64,000 nucleotides of DNA from Tanypteryx hageni (GCA_028673005.1 CM054113.1:41358117-41422116); one strand, 5' to 3'; numbered from the stretch's first letter, positions 1-13,997 are shown. Notes: generated by a model not told the origin, from the sequence alone. Numbers and translations: made by a program.

Positions 1-350
1 TAATATTACAAGATTAATACAAAAAAATAAGCCACAGAGCAGTACCTCCAGATTTTATAATATGTACAACGTTATCAATGTGTCAATAGATAACTATGGC
101 AAAATCATAGACGCCCAAATATTGAGTGGATTTCGTTAAAAAAATTTCAAGAGGAAACGATTCACGTCGACTAATCAGAAACTCCGTGTGCCTAAGTCGA
201 TTTTGGAGAAGAATGGCGTAGAAATTAATTGAAGTGAGATTCAGTTTCGATTGGCAAACTGAACTCGCAAGGACGGAGAGGAATTTGATCTTTTTGCCGA
301 AAAATGTCATGTGAAGAGAAGTTTCCTTTATAGGAAATAAGAAAAATCGA

Positions 351-573
351 TTCAAGAATAAGCGCTGAAAATTCAAAAAGTTGAAATAGTATTTATCTCG
401 GATATCTCAAATAGTCACAACAAGGTAACGAAAAACAAATGCGCATTTGTCCTACAACGCAGCTGTCATCAGTGGTAATTCACCGAAAGTAGATTCTAAC
501 CATTTTTTGGCCACTGAAGATACCTGAGATAAGTATTTTTCAATTTTTAAAATTTTAAGTGCTTATTCTTGAA
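351..573. mobile_element. Inverted-repeat MITE, copy 1
   Basis: Two long inverted arms at 351-407 and 518-573 enclose about 110 bases. The outer part of each arm reads TTCAAGAATAAGC and the inner part resembles ATACTTATCTCAGGTATCT. There is no coding capacity. The same arms and the internal start CACAACAAGGT recur at 53411-53622, so this is a dispersed family and not a chance hairpin. The superfamily is not identified and no clear target duplication was found. The arms carry scattered mismatches, which suggests an old insertion. Confidence 0.72.
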
Positions 574-2612
574 AATTTTCAGCCTTAAGGCAAGCTCAAT
601 AATTCACTTGTGAAGATAAATCGAAATAATTAAAGAATCAAATTGTTAAAAGTTATTTAGATTTAAGTTACGCTAAATTTTTTATTGTTTTCATTATTAA
701 GAATGGCTACGAAGACTACATTTACTGCTGTATCCCTCTTATGAAATTATATCGATTCAGTTTCTACATAATTTAGTTTCACTAGTGTAATTGTAAAACT
801 TTTTCATTAATAAATAAAAACAATAGGTAAAAGGATAACATTGCATTGAACTGAAAATTTTTTAATATTGTAAACACATAATAGATGAAATGAAGTGCAA
901 GCCTATGTTATACACATTTACAACCTACTAGACAATAGCTGAATACGAAGTGGGGCTTTTAAAACTGAAGCAATAAAACGGGCGCATTTAAACAAACTTC
1001 AAAGACAAAAAACCAAGAAAGTAAAAAATCAAATTTCCACGACATAATACTCCACGAACTAAATTTCTCAATTTTCGAAATTCAATTTTTACTCGCGAAT
1101 ATCAAATAATATCTAACCATACTCCTGTGTGAATGATATTTGAACGGAATTCGGTCATTAAAAATTTACGACGTCAGCCACAAATGGCAGCCAACGTAGC
1201 GTGGTCACGAGGAATGATAACAAAGTGGCCTCATTCATTCAACTAGTCAATTTGATGAATGAATACAGGCGGAGTATTTTAAGTACTTCGTGTATATCAT
1301 TCCGGATGAAAATTGATGCCAATGAAAAGCAGCGAACCAAAGGGATTTTAATGCTTTATTCATGAGTTGATTTCCTCTTGATTCCAAGTCATTAGCAACA
1401 TTCTGTTTTGATAGGTTGGCGTAGAGCCACGCTTATGTTGAATTAAACGGTTTAATCTCGACAAAGTTTGTCATATACTTTGCAAACGGACTCATTTTGT
1501 GGGCTATGCATTCAATTATCCATCGCCGATTGTGATGTAAGCAGGTGACATTACAGGCCGGAGTAACTACGTGGCTTAAATTATCGGATAGTCGATTAGA
1601 AAATCGAATTCGAAAATACAAATTGGTTATTCAGAATAACTTCATAAATCTGTTACCGGTGACTACGTTAATGCCATAATTAGACGTAACAGCGCCGGGC
1701 GATGTTTTTTACAGCGCACTTACAGGAAAATTTGAGTTAATGTGAGCATTGGAATTGTTAGCATAATGTGGGCCAGGCAGAACAAGAAAATTAAAAATTG
1801 ATTTTAAATAATGTGATTCTATGAAACAAATTACGGCTAGGAAATATGAAGGCAACTTTTTATAGCAATAAAAAAATCGAAGAAAAATATATTATTGAAC
1901 GATATTTAATAATAGAATACTATGAAAAGTATAGTACGAGTATGAAATAAATTATCGAATGAAATCATGATAATTGTACTATACTTATTCCAGCATTTTT
2001 GTGCTAAAGAAAAAGCTTCACAAACCATTACGATCATCAATATATGTGACTCACCAACATTCTTACATTTTAGATTGTCACATTAAAAGTAATTAATCAA
2101 TTTATTTTTCTCAGAACCTTCACATTCTGAAGAAGACTAGTTTAAAAACATTCGAGTAACTTATCATCTTACTTTCGAGAAAAATAGAAAATTAAATTTC
2201 ATTAGAAAATTTTTATTGCTCTGCATGGAATTCAAATACAGATTTAAAAAATAAATAACTGGAAACAATAGAAAATATCTGCTAAAAAACATGTTTCCTT
2301 TTATAAATGAAACTTGGAAGCATATCGACAAAGCGAAAACGCGATACATTAATATTCCTCCGAAGCAGAGTAACAGCTAAAATAGTTATCAAAATCTCAA
2401 AATGAGTAACAAAATAATATAAAAGTAAACACCGCATTCTTAGTAACGCCTACGGAGTCGGTGGAACGTAAAATCTTATCCTATTAGCAAAGCAGCACGT
2501 CCGAAACACTAAGACCGACCAAGTAAGACCAGAGAGGTGATCGCGATAAAAATTTCACACGAATAAAAAGAGAGAAACTCGCAAGTTGAAAGGAAACGAC
2601 CCTACTCCTTTA
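574..2612. other. AT-rich DNA without recognised features
   Basis: I see no long open frame, transposon end or RNA gene here. Open frames are at most about 60 codons and resemble no family I know. It is probably intergenic or intronic. Confidence 0.6.
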
Positions 2613-3376
2613 AGGAAAAGGTGTTAAGGAAAGGGGAAGGAGGGGAGGGAAGAGGAGAGGGAAGGGGGGGGGAGAGAAGAGGAGAGGGAAGGAGGGGAGG
2701 GAAGAGGAAAGGGAAGAGGGGTGGGGAGAGAGGAGGGGAAAAATGAGTCGAGCGAGGATAGGATGGGGAAGAAAATGGAGAAGAGCCGGTTGAGAGTGAG
2801 AGGAGAGGCGAAAATTCCAGCAAAACCGCGAAGACTGGAGTTAAAGAGAAAAACTACGTGCTTGGGAAGAGAACTGGGAGAGAGTAATAGGGAAGGGACG
2901 AAGAAGAGGAAGGAGTCAGAGAGAAACAAGAGAATTGGGAATAAAGAGAAACGAGGACAAAGGCAGGATAGTAAAGGAAATGAAAACCCTAAGGAAAGAG
3001 AGGACACGAGAGAGGAAGAATAAATTAATAGATGTCTTTGTTAAGGCGAAATTTGGACTGAAAGTTTTCTCGTTCCTCGTGAGAGCGCGACAACTGGAAA
3101 TAATGAACAGAGAAGAAAGGAGAATATAGGAGGTGAGTGAAAAGTAAAACGAAGAAGTGAGAGGAAGAGTAAGATGAGAAGCGAAGTGGAGGGATGAGGG
3201 CGAAGAGAGTGAGAGCGTGGAAATGGGGACAGATGCGAGGAAATGGGAATGAAGAGAGGGAGGAGAGTATTCGAGAAGTCCTTTTCAGGAGGGAATGCGG
3301 GAATGGAGGCGCGAGGAATGGACAGCATTCATACCATTGCGACGAAGCGAATTCTTGATTGCCTCCCGCTCGCGGT

Positions 3377-3413
<37 letters not shown>
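2613..3413 (+). repeat. Purine-rich block ending in (GA)n
   Basis: The plus strand is almost all A and G over long runs, with a near-duplicated G-rich motif (GGGAAGGAGGGGAGGG) near 2633 and 2685. A less biased stretch lies around 3010-3130. The block ends in a (GA)n microsatellite at 3379-3413. Open frames on both strands are low-complexity (Ser/Pro/Leu or Arg/Glu/Lys) and are by-products of the composition. Such mirror-rich purine tracts can form triplex DNA in vitro; no function is inferred. Confidence 0.8.
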
Positions 3414-3414
<1 letters not shown>

Positions 3415-3603
3415 AAATGCCAAGGTTTTTTCGACGCAACAAACACTTTTTCTATCAAATGAGTTTATTTCCCACGCATCAACGCGACCTTCATCGCATT
3501 ATGAATGGTGTTCTTGGCAAAATAAAGGCATGTGATATAATTAAATAAATTAGCAGATGTTAAACAAGGAAAATAAAAAAATATAAAATTCCATATAAAA
3601 TAT

Positions 3604-3682
3604 ATTTCTCACGACTTCGGTTTCGTTGCAGTGGAAGATCACCAGGATGTTGCACTGCAACGAAACCGTGGTCGTAAGAAAT
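3604..3682. repeat. Strong imperfect hairpin
   Basis: Arms at 3604-3633 and 3653-3682 pair at 27 of 30 positions around a 19-base loop. The inner arm reads GGTTTCGTTGCAGTG. The surrounding sequence is AT-rich. It could be a small fold-back element or the end of a larger repeat. No coding sequence and no target duplication are seen. Confidence 0.75.
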
Positions 3683-5224
3683 AATTGATTTGAAAATTCA
3701 CTGTTATTTTATTTTCAATGTCATGAAGCAGTTTCGCGAAGTTTCGCCGTAGATTATTATAGCAGGTGATAAAGTCAAAATGTGCAATGTCGATTCTTTA
3801 GCAAAATAAAGCTACGGCTCACTAATACTAAAATTTCAAGAAGCGAAATTATTGGTAGTTTATAGAAAAAGGTTTAAACGTTGCTTACACCCATGTAAAC
3901 AACATTTTAACATTGTACTTGAATGTACGCGTTTGAGTGGTGACACATACATCTCTCTGTCTCGTTTTCCATCCACAATAGTTTTAACATGAGAATAACA
4001 GATTTGAGAATTTTGTGTGAGCATAATGTAAACGTTTTCTTTTATTGGCTTTCAGGCCTTAATAAAATTACACTTAAGTAAGTACCACTTCATCGGTATA
4101 TTGCATTTCCTAGAGATAGTATTTTGAACCACTACTTATCATTGGGCTTAACCGAAACATTTATTACGAAGGATAAAACTTCGGACCAGTCTCTTTCGGT
4201 TCGAACATTGTAATTACAGCTTTCCAGACACTACGATAATTAATATGGAAACATTGATCACGAGTCCCCGGGGATGGGGAAGAATAGCATATGGAGAGAT
4301 GCTCAAACTGAAAACCGGAGGAAATGAGGAGAAAATAATAATGCTAGCGAGAGGATGAGGGAGAGAGAGTTGATAAAAAGGAGGGAGTGGAGCGAAGTGA
4401 GGAGTGAGTTCAGGGAGGAAAAGGGGGGGAAGGGATTGATGGGCGGGATGGTTAGTATGGCTTTCTGAGTGAGAATGGCAACTGCTATGGCGGTTCAGTA
4501 ATGGTCAGAGGAACAGCGGTGGCTCTGAATGCAAATGGCCGCGGCTGCCTCACAAGAGGGAGAGAGAGACAGAGAGAGAGAAGGAAAAGGAGTCCCTCCA
4601 CAAAAGGAGTGGATGGTTTTCCTGAAAGAGTCAGCGTTATTCTTTCTTCGTTTTATTCTTTTTTTGTTCGTTCTCTCCCTCCTCCTCCACGGCCGCTTGG
4701 GAGAGTATCCCCTTCGTACCCTGCCTCCTTCCCTTTTAGAATGTTAAAGCGCTTTAAAAAAACACTCAAAAAGCATTGCTTCAGATGCTCTCTTTCTCAC
4801 TTTGAGGGGGAAAAGGAAGTGACACACGGAAATAAAAACGGAACGGCGCCCACATATTTAGTCAATGGCCTTCTTTTTTCCTCTTTCCGTTTTTATTTCC
4901 GAGAACTTTGCGAGGGAGGCGTGACTGGACTGTTTAAATCCCTACCTTATTGAATGATTCTATTCGACTAATGGAAATAATATTTTACGCAAGAGCAAAT
5001 CGACTGAGGCCTATTTTTAGGAATATTTAAAAGACTAATGGGATATATCAAATGGTTGATTTTCGTATTTCTCTCTTCTCCAGGAATAAAGTTATTAACG
5101 CCGTTATCCCCATCGCCATCTATTTCCCGATCCTCTTACAATTGTTTCGTTTTTTTATGAAATAGAATAGGCCGATAATCATTCTATAACGATAAGACAA
5201 AATTTATAGGCTCACCTTCAAATA
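3683..5224. other. Mixed DNA with a short purine-rich patch, no gene
   Basis: Most of this is AT-rich and featureless. A purine-rich patch lies at about 4310-4460. An open frame of 150 codons at 4501-4953 begins in a GA-rich run and has no recognisable motif, so I do not call it a gene. Confidence 0.5.
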
Positions 5225-5670
5225 AAATAAATTGAAAACAAGAAGGCCCAATTAGGACTAATGCAGGCTGGTTTCCCAAAGTTGATGTACCGAATTGATT
5301 ACTTATATTGAAAGGAAATGTTTCAGTATGTGTTAGTCATTTCAAGGAATTCTCAAGAAAAACTGGAAAACAAATTATTAGAGCATTAGCAAGTTTAAAA
5401 TACCACTAAAAGCAATAAAAAATGTCTTTCTGACAAATTTTACAATTATTTTCTTAAATAAACGAATTTAACAAATTTTACTGTTTACACGCTAATATGT
5501 ATGGATCATGGTGAATGGTAGTCGAGCTGAAACGCAAAAACGCTATGTTTTAGTAGAAATTCAAGAAAATACGATCGATTATGAAAATTCTGCGATAAAA
5601 ATTAGAATTTACATTCTTTTCTCCTTAGAATAGTAAAAACCTCGCTATGTTTTCTTTGGAAACCAGCCTA
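5225..5670. mobile_element. Dispersed repeat, short copy
   Basis: This segment matches 40830-42900 in blocks, for example around GGAAATGTTTCAGTATGTG and TTTTAGTAGAAATTCAAGAA. It lacks about 1.5 kb and two shorter pieces present there. Inverted ends AGGCTGGTTTCC lie at 5266-5281 and 5654-5669 (15 of 16 positions match), but homology to the long copy continues left of the first, so the true left end may be further out. It looks like an internally deleted, non-autonomous member of a DNA-transposon-like family. No protein motif is visible. Confidence 0.65.
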
Positions 5671-8600
5671 AAAACACACCACGAGAAGCAATTATATAGT
5701 TTTTCTTTGACGAGAATTTTTATAAACTGAGGACGAAAAAAGTTTTTAATTTTAAGATTTTCCTGTCCAACAAAAATCGCAATATTTGCTAATTCATAAT
5801 TTTAAACCATCAGGCAAGACAATGTATAGGTTTTTGATGATTAAAATACCGATTTATTTTTGATACTATTTCCCACATAACATTTTCGCATAAGATAGAT
5901 ATTATCAAATTGTTCACGTTATATAACTACAAACAATCATAATTATGACAATTTATTCATTTATTTCAGTTATACTAAAATAGTAACAAGAATTTTTAAT
6001 AGCTGTAAGTTCCTTGGACCAACGATATTTATTTTAATACGTAATTAATCAATTTGGTAAATGAGTTTTAAAAAACAAGATCAGAAAAACCTACGGGCAC
6101 GAACATCGTACAATTGTTACCAGCTGAAAACTCCACGAGACAAATGAAAATTCCCACGGGCTAATAGCGATCAAAACGGAATCAATTTTTCATCACCGAG
6201 CGAGATAAATGACCCAATGAAAAACCCGACGACGCAGGAAAGGATGAAAAGAAATAAAAACAAAGCTGAGAGGCAAAAAAATCTAGACAGATAAGTCATC
6301 ACCCTAGCTTGTTAAAAACAATGGCCGTTTAAATGGATCAACCAATCAAACAAGCCCTAACCACTCGACAAGAACACAACCGCGAATCAGTACAGACGGT
6401 CCAATGAATTAATCAACCGGCCAATTAATCAACCCTCGATTGATATTTCCTCAAACAATGGCGAAGCGCCTACCCGCAAGCCCTAGCGACGGATGATCGA
6501 TGAGGTATCGCTTCAACGTCGCCAGATGCCACTGTCGGCGCCGAAAAATAAGACAGCGTCTCCGAAATTAAAAGAAATAAAAAAAAGTATTTTGTGGCGC
6601 GCGGAGCTGGAGAACACGTGACACAGGTCTTTCTTATGCTCCTTTCGTTTTTCTTACCGCTTATTCCTTAATTTTCAGAAACTACGCCAGGTGAAAGAGG
6701 TATACCGTCAACAACGCGGGAGAGTAATTAGATGACCGCTGACGCCCGATGAAGTAGCGGACCCAATGTTCATTTATTTGTTTTTGAATGCTTTTGTTCG
6801 CGCTCTCGTCACGTTTTCTTTCGGCATTACAGGAGCGGAAAAATTCCCCGTTTAGAAAAAATTCGGGAATGTAACAGCATCTATTATTCCCTGTGGTCCT
6901 TTCTCTCTTTCAGTTATACGCTCTCTCTCTCTCTCTCTAACACACACACACCGCCTCTCTACCTCCGCTGATTTGCAAAGGTTCCGAATTTTAAATCCTA
7001 AGATTGTTTTGTTAAAATATTCGTAATTTGAATTACGATCGTTTTGAAGCCATGATTAAATCGTTCCGTAGGCGCATTTTTTATACAAAAAAGATTTAGC
7101 GACCGATTATTTCCACCCATGTCTAATTGATTTGTTTTACACTCCATGAAAATCTGTATTTCTATATATTAATTTACTACATTAACTTTATATTATTATT
7201 GTTGTTATCATTATTATTGCTATTATTATTACTTCAACATATTTAAAAAACAAACGTGAAGGTAATTCATTTCAGCTTTTCTTATTTCGACGAATGTAAT
7301 GTTTTTATGGATTCTAGAAACATTTTTAGTTGGATTGAAACCATATATATCAACCATATTAGATAGCTAGAAAAAAACTCCGGAAATAAATTCCGCATGC
7401 AGACATAACAACCGAGCTTCGAAAGAGTAACAACTTCAATGTGGCTCAAGAATAATCTTATACGTGGACTCGAGAAAAATACATCCTAGGAAATAACTAC
7501 ATGGGTTTCCGGTACATTTTTGCACTTACATAAAAACGTGAAGGAAGAAATGAACAAACTAATCCCACCAGAAAAATAATAAGAAAGAGAACGAAAATAC
7601 AGAGGATGAAAAAAATGCAAAAATACCTACTATGCTGCCACCAAACGAGCAGAAAATTCATTTGTGCCGAGTGTAGAGGCTCGCCATCACACCAGAGTCC
7701 CTACGCCAAACCCCATACACATTCGTGTTCACATACGAATCAATTGCGAATAGCAGTGCGTAGAACTTGGACATTTTCCCCCCACAATATCACTTAAAAT
7801 ACCTTTGACAGACCCCTTCCTTCCCTAATTTTTGCCCAGAAATTTCTGTATTTACAAAAGCAAAGCAAATGGACACCAGAATATTTTTTATCACCTTGAA
7901 ATCCCAACTTATTACATTTGTAGCACAAATCACTAAAACGTATTTAAACAATGTGAATGGACATATCCTGTAGACATAAATGGCAATTCCCGCATAAAAC
8001 GAAAATAAATCTTATTTCTCTGCATGAACATTCTCGCATGAATATTATGATACAAGTATCACGAAGGTAAAAGACTAAACTAATTCAAGTAAATTACAAA
8101 AGTGACTTCGAGGCTAATATTATATAATAAAATGCCTAGTTTAGGAGAGAGAAAGCTAATTTTTTATTCCTGCTAAACAAGTAGTTTTCAATCTGATTTT
8201 AAATAATTTTATGAAAAGGATTTCGCTTAAGCCTTACGAGTACGAAGTCTCACGAGCATTGGAGAATATACCATATGATTTCAAAGTATAGTCTAATTTT
8301 ACACACAACAAAAATCGAGTGTCAACAAATGAACAAAATTTATTGAGTAATGACGCACGATTGGAAAACATCACAACTCGAGAGTCAAAACGACTCTCTT
8401 TTTTTTTAGTCCTGCCTAAAAATAATGCAAAATATAACCTCTGCCCTACCACATTTAACGGGGGGAAAAATTTAATATTTTCTCTAGCAACAAACAATAT
8501 CCCGCGAACGTTTGAATCCCGCCGCTTACGGAAATACCGTTCCCTTTCATTAAATCTTCTCCCTGCCCTTTATTTATGAGTTCAGCAATCTTAAAACGCT

Positions 8601-10200
8601 CCTCCTATTCATTCCAGGATCAGATCACCCTCCAAAACTCTTGGAAATCGATAAGAAACGTAGTTTTGTTATTTGTTTGCCTCTCATTGCCACATTTAGT
8701 ACTCGATAGCGTACTTCTCTCTTTTTTCTCATTCTTCCAACTTCCCACTGGTTGTCGTTCCAACTTAATTCTCCCAAATCCTCCGTCTCTACCTTGCTTC
8801 AATCCTCTCCCCATCTGACGCGATCGCGCCGAGAGATGTCTCATTTGACAGTCGATATTGTATGACGCCTTGTCGATCATGTTTAGGCATTTAAGCGGCC
8901 TTTTGACACACGGCGAAAGGTCGATGGCGGCGGAATGAAGACATAGGAGGAAATGCGAGAGGGAAACCAGAATGGTTTCAGAGCATTAGATCTATGATTC
9001 AAAATCCGCCACGTGCAGTTTCGAGATGGAGAGATATTGGCTTAGCGCGAAAGTAATTCCATCGCGATGACTCGTTACCACTTTGTCTTATTGATCCATT
9101 TTTCTGGCTCTATCCTCGACAAAGCTGCGTCATATAAGCCGTGAATAACCTTCTACACGTGCATAACCATGGATACGTTTGGTCGATAATTCAAAATCCT
9201 TCCTATAAAGAAAATTAGTGCCAAGGCCCATACTTCACGAAAAAGAATTATTTAAACAATATAGTAATCAGCATCTGGGTAATTGCTAGGTACAAAAGCT
9301 TTTAAGGGGAAAAATATTCTACTCGAAACTCTACGATAATGCCCTTTAACGAGGTTTTAATCCACATGATCATATTTAATAAATATATCAAAATTTGAAT
9401 ATAATAAAAAATATGTTACGTACATAAAACCTCCAATAATAAATTTAAAAAACTGAATTTATCAATATTAAAATCCGGTAACATTACATTGGAAACCATA
9501 CGATATGAGAGAGATAAACAGATTTTCAACAAAATTGAGAGCAACGCATCGTTACGTTTTTTCATTCAAAATTTAATGACTCTAAATTTAAATTAATTAC
9601 AAGCTACTGCTAAAAATAAAATAAATATTCAAATAACCATCATGGAGTTAATGGAACTACATAAATAGGAAATAAAATGGCCCACATTTTAACGAATGTT
9701 TTATAACCACTAGGCGAAATCGGATGTAGATTCGATTTCGATTAACAGTTTTGAAAAATGCGTTTGGTTAAATACACGACCTTTAATTCAAGCACCATTA
9801 AATTATACAAGAAACAAAAAATAAACTTTCAAAATCTTCGTTGCGATGAAGGAATACACCTTCAGACAGTAATTCACGGAAGGAAAAAGTCCATAAAAGA
9901 ATGTGGGTCACCACTTTTCTTTTATTCCCGCCATTGCGATGGAATAATAAAGTTCACATACGTGTTTTCAATATAATCCGAGCAAATAGCGATAAAAATA
10001 AGAAAAGTTCCGCAGAAAATCACGCCAAAAAAGAGTCAACAGAGAACCAGGGATTCGTAATGAGGTCACGTCGCTTTCTTCTCCTTCCTCCCATCTCCCA
10101 TTCTCTCCTTCCACACTCATTTCTCTCGCATTTCCTTTCGCCGCTAACTCCACTTCTTCACAAACACACACTCGGCGAGAATCCCGCTCCTTTCTATACC
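5671..10200. other. Gene-free stretch
   Basis: This is AT-rich DNA with no recognised gene. It contains a (CT)n run followed by (CA)n at about 6920-6951, a less AT-rich, CpG-containing patch at about 6380-6620 that includes one CACGTG at about 6615, and a pyrimidine-rich stretch at about 8560-8815. Open frames of up to 87 codons near 8.2-8.9 kb overlap on opposite strands and show no motif. Confidence 0.5.
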
Positions 10201-10269
10201 CTTAAGGCTATGCACTTCGCGCCATCCTCAAATATAGATCAACCCATTTCTCTCCTCTCATTTTCCGGA

Positions 10270-10360
10270 GGAAAAAAAACACGAAAGAATATCCCGCAGA
10301 ATCTATTAGCACATATCGCCGCTTTACGGTCCTCGGGTTCGAATCTCGTACGGGAAGAGT
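10270..10360 (+). repeat. tRNA-like B-box, possible SINE remnant
   Basis: A B-box-like GGTTCGAATCT is at 10336-10346, with plausible T-arm pairing on both sides. Upstream A-box and anticodon regions are degenerate, so this is not a tRNA gene. It may be the head of a tRNA-derived SINE or chance. Confidence 0.3.
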
Positions 10361-13300
10361 TGGCCTACATGACGGCTGTTTGAGTACGCGTGTGAGGAAG
10401 CCACAAGTCGGAACTGGAGCGTCGCAAAATTGCCCCCAAACCCACTCGCTCTCTGCCGCCCTGTTTTGTGTCTCCTCTCGTGTTTCGGTTCCGGCACGAC
10501 CCGCATCTCGCAACGGTCTCTTCTCCTATTCAAACAAACACGCGTAAGAGAAAACACGCGTACACGCCCACGCGCGCATACTGGCATGTCCGCACCCACA
10601 CGCTCGACGGGGTCCTTATACTTACATACCATTTAACACATTAATTTATGCATCCTCATGCGGAAATATCATCTTCCACAGAAACATATACAGGAACTGT
10701 CAAAATCTTCTATATATATAAACGTATCGACCGCATGCGTGGATACACACAAACGCGCAAATCCACACACACACGAATGCCACACGCAGGCACACGAATA
10801 GCAATCTCCTCTCTGTCTCTCTCTATTTTCCTCTTCTCCCATTTCAATTTCCTTTGAGCCATTTCGCTTCTCCCCTTCCTTCCTTTTGTCGCTCTCCCCG
10901 CTCTAGCCTGATTATCTCGCCTCTCCTGCTTCTGCTTATTTCCTCTACGTCTCCATTTATGCTTCCAAGCAAAACTGGTTTGAAATTATCCATTCGCCTC
11001 CGTTTCCTCCACAACTATATATTCATGTGGTAATATTTTCATAACTGAATTCACTTCCCGATGGAACTCGGTGCACATTCGATTGTGCGATTATACCCAA
11101 ACGTAATAATGACTTTTAATATTATCATTCCTTAATAAACAATTTGAGGCACAGATTAAAAATGTTATTTACATTTTCTTCTTTGAATACGTTCATCAAA
11201 AAGTGCGAAAGTAAATGGAGTAAATAAAATGGCCAAATACAGAGATCGTTTCTTCTGAAATTACGATTAAAATGGTATCAAATCATAATACAATAGATCT
11301 AAGACCTAATTTTAAATGACAAAATCTGTATTATTATTGCTTACTAATTTTAGGGTTACACATTCCTTCTACCTCCTACGTTGGCAATTTTCTCAATAGA
11401 ATTTACCTACATATAACGTTAGTTCCGTCAATCTCATTTTTTGGCGATTGGTAATATAATTACTTAATCATATTCGACGCCTTCAATTTGGAATTCCTTG
11501 CATTTTTAACCATGTATGCAAACATATTTCATTTCCCTCAGGATTCTTCGCACTTAAACGATTCCTCTCAATATATTATTCCCCGACACTTATTCTAGCC
11601 ATACATCTCCTTTTTTCACATCAGATTCGCCCATCCCTCAAACGGATCCGCTCTTTTTTACTCAACTTTATCTCCATCTTTATCCATTCTTTCTTATTCT
11701 CCGTTTCATCCCCGATTCAAATTTTATAACTTTCCCCTCCTCTGTTTTCAGCTATAACGCGCTTTTGCCTCGTTTCCCTCTATCTCTCTCACCCTTTCTC
11801 CTGTCTCTATTTCATACGGCACCCAAAGCGAGTCACAACACGAGGTGCGCGTACGGCTGGAATGAAGTCCTGTTTGCTCACTAACTTCCCGCCCACCCAA
11901 CGACCGCCTCCCCTTCTGTCAGCTCTATTGCCCATCAAGCGGAATGACGCCTATGGTGAAGAGGCTCGAGTGCCGGGGTTCGATTCTCATCGTCTCACGC
12001 CCTCAATTGCCGGGGCGGAATCTATTTCGCGCCGTGACGTCATAGAACGGAGAGAATAAAAGATTTTTTTTTCTCACGATAGTTGCGTTTTTGCATGAGC
12101 CTTCTTTGTATTTCCAGTCCGATCCCGCGAGCGGAGTGCAGTGGCACCGATTATTAAAAATGGTACGGGATACATATTCTGCAGAACCGTGATTGAATAC
12201 ATCCCTAGCTCCGACTTTTCAATGATAGACTAATGACATCGCTTTCGATTCGATTCTTATGCGCTTAGCGTTGGAAAATGAGTCATTTAATCCTTTTAAA
12301 ACAGTATCGGGAAATGATCGTTTCAAAACGGTAGTATTGCATTCGCTAAAACAGTAAAACACAGGATAGTCAACGATTTAGTTCTATGAAAAAATGTTAT
12401 AAATATGAACTGAAATTTTAAATGCATACGTGAGTAAAATATTGATAATAACATATCTCATTGCAATGATAAGAGTTAAAATTGCTAAGAAGTACAATAA
12501 CTGCTAAGAAGTCGTCAGATGCAGTTCAAATACATATATATATATTAGTGCCAATGCTTTTAATGATAAAGTTAATGCATATTTCAATTACCAGAGGCTG
12601 TTTTGAATTGAATTTATAATAACCATAATTAAATGCGAAAAAGAAACGAAATTTCATTGCGAAAATGAGATAAATAAGTGTTTGCCGATAAATACTTACA
12701 CCTTTTGTATTTTAAACAATTACCGTCAAAATACACCACATAATGGCACGACGGCTCCGTTTATGCAAGATTCGTAAAGTATTTATACGAAATAATTCCA
12801 TATCGACACGAATAACAAGCATATCGCCGATAAATAGAATTGACAACCACAAAGAGTAATCAACTTATGTTCAGCAGGAAAAAAAATCTCAACGCGTTTA
12901 CCGGTAATGGAATAAAACGAACAAAACTTTTACTTTATTTTAACGCCCGTAGCTGAAAACAATCCCTACCTTTAAATTAATTGCTCGTGCTCGGAAGGCT
13001 AATAATTCATTAGTCTTTCTTAAAAATAAAACGAAAGAAAAAAGCACAAGTGCGAGAAAGAAAAAAAACCTTTCACTTCGCTGATTAGATTATTGCCTTC
13101 GATTGATTCGTGCCAAAGAAAAAAACGCAGCCGTTTATTTTTCCGAGTTCAGCTGTAAAACACATCGGTTTCCCCATTTTTTCTCTCTTTCTCTCTCGGC
13201 CAATCTGAGAGGACTCCAGACGTGCTACGGCAGCCCGAGTCAATATTACCGAGAGAACGCGGTTCAGAATTGATTCGCCTGTGAATGGAAAAAAGGAGCT

Positions 13301-13997
13301 CGAAAATACATAATGATGTCATGAGAACCGTCTAAAGCTGTTCGGTCGACCTGATTTCAATGTTTTTTCCCGAAACTTTTTTATTTAAATCGGTCGGGAA
13401 ATCCGTGAAAAATTTATTTAGGAAGAGAAATAAATGAGTAGATTTTTTTCGACTCGATCTGTCTATATTTTCGTCAAGCTTTTTTTATGCAAATGAGTAG
13501 AGGTTAAAGGATTTTTATAGCTTGATACTACGGATGCACGAATATTGTCAGCATCGGAAATGTTTCGGTGTCATACAAAATCAAAATGCGTTCATTAATT
13601 CATACATTGAGCACTTTTTAGAAGTGACAATACAATCATCGGATTATTTTACCCTTTTCTCAAAAAATCATATGAATCGATCTGATCTAATAATTTATAC
13701 GGAGATATAATGCTATTGTTTTAGAATACTATGTGATAAGGTTTCTTGAAAAATTGAAAAAATGGGTGGATATTTTTATTACATTCCAAGTTGTTAAATA
13801 TGAAGGCTATTTTTCTATATGTAGGTTGATTTTTGCTGACCAATGAATTTCTCTGTTGAAAATCATCTTTTTCTTAGATTTAATCATTCAGAATTTACGC
13901 ATAAATAAGCATTACAAGTTCATAAGAGGACGCGTCCCGGTTACTTATTACTCTCTCAAACAAAATACACAAACATATGTATATATATACACACACA
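10361..13997. other. Gene-free stretch with CA-rich and pyrimidine-rich patches
   Basis: CA-rich simple sequence lies at about 10540-10800, and pyrimidine-rich plus-strand runs at about 10800-10930 and 11580-11820. A second B-box-like GGTTCGATTCT is at 11977-11987 without a convincing tRNA fold. The rest is AT-rich and unrecognised. Confidence 0.45.

Noticed and set aside
4501..4953. 150-codon open frame
   Set aside because: It starts in a GA-rich run, has an Arg/Glu-rich then Ser/Pro-rich composition and no recognisable domain.
10336..11987. B-box-like motifs at 10336 and 11977 as tRNA genes
   Set aside because: No convincing acceptor or anticodon stems; at most SINE remnants.
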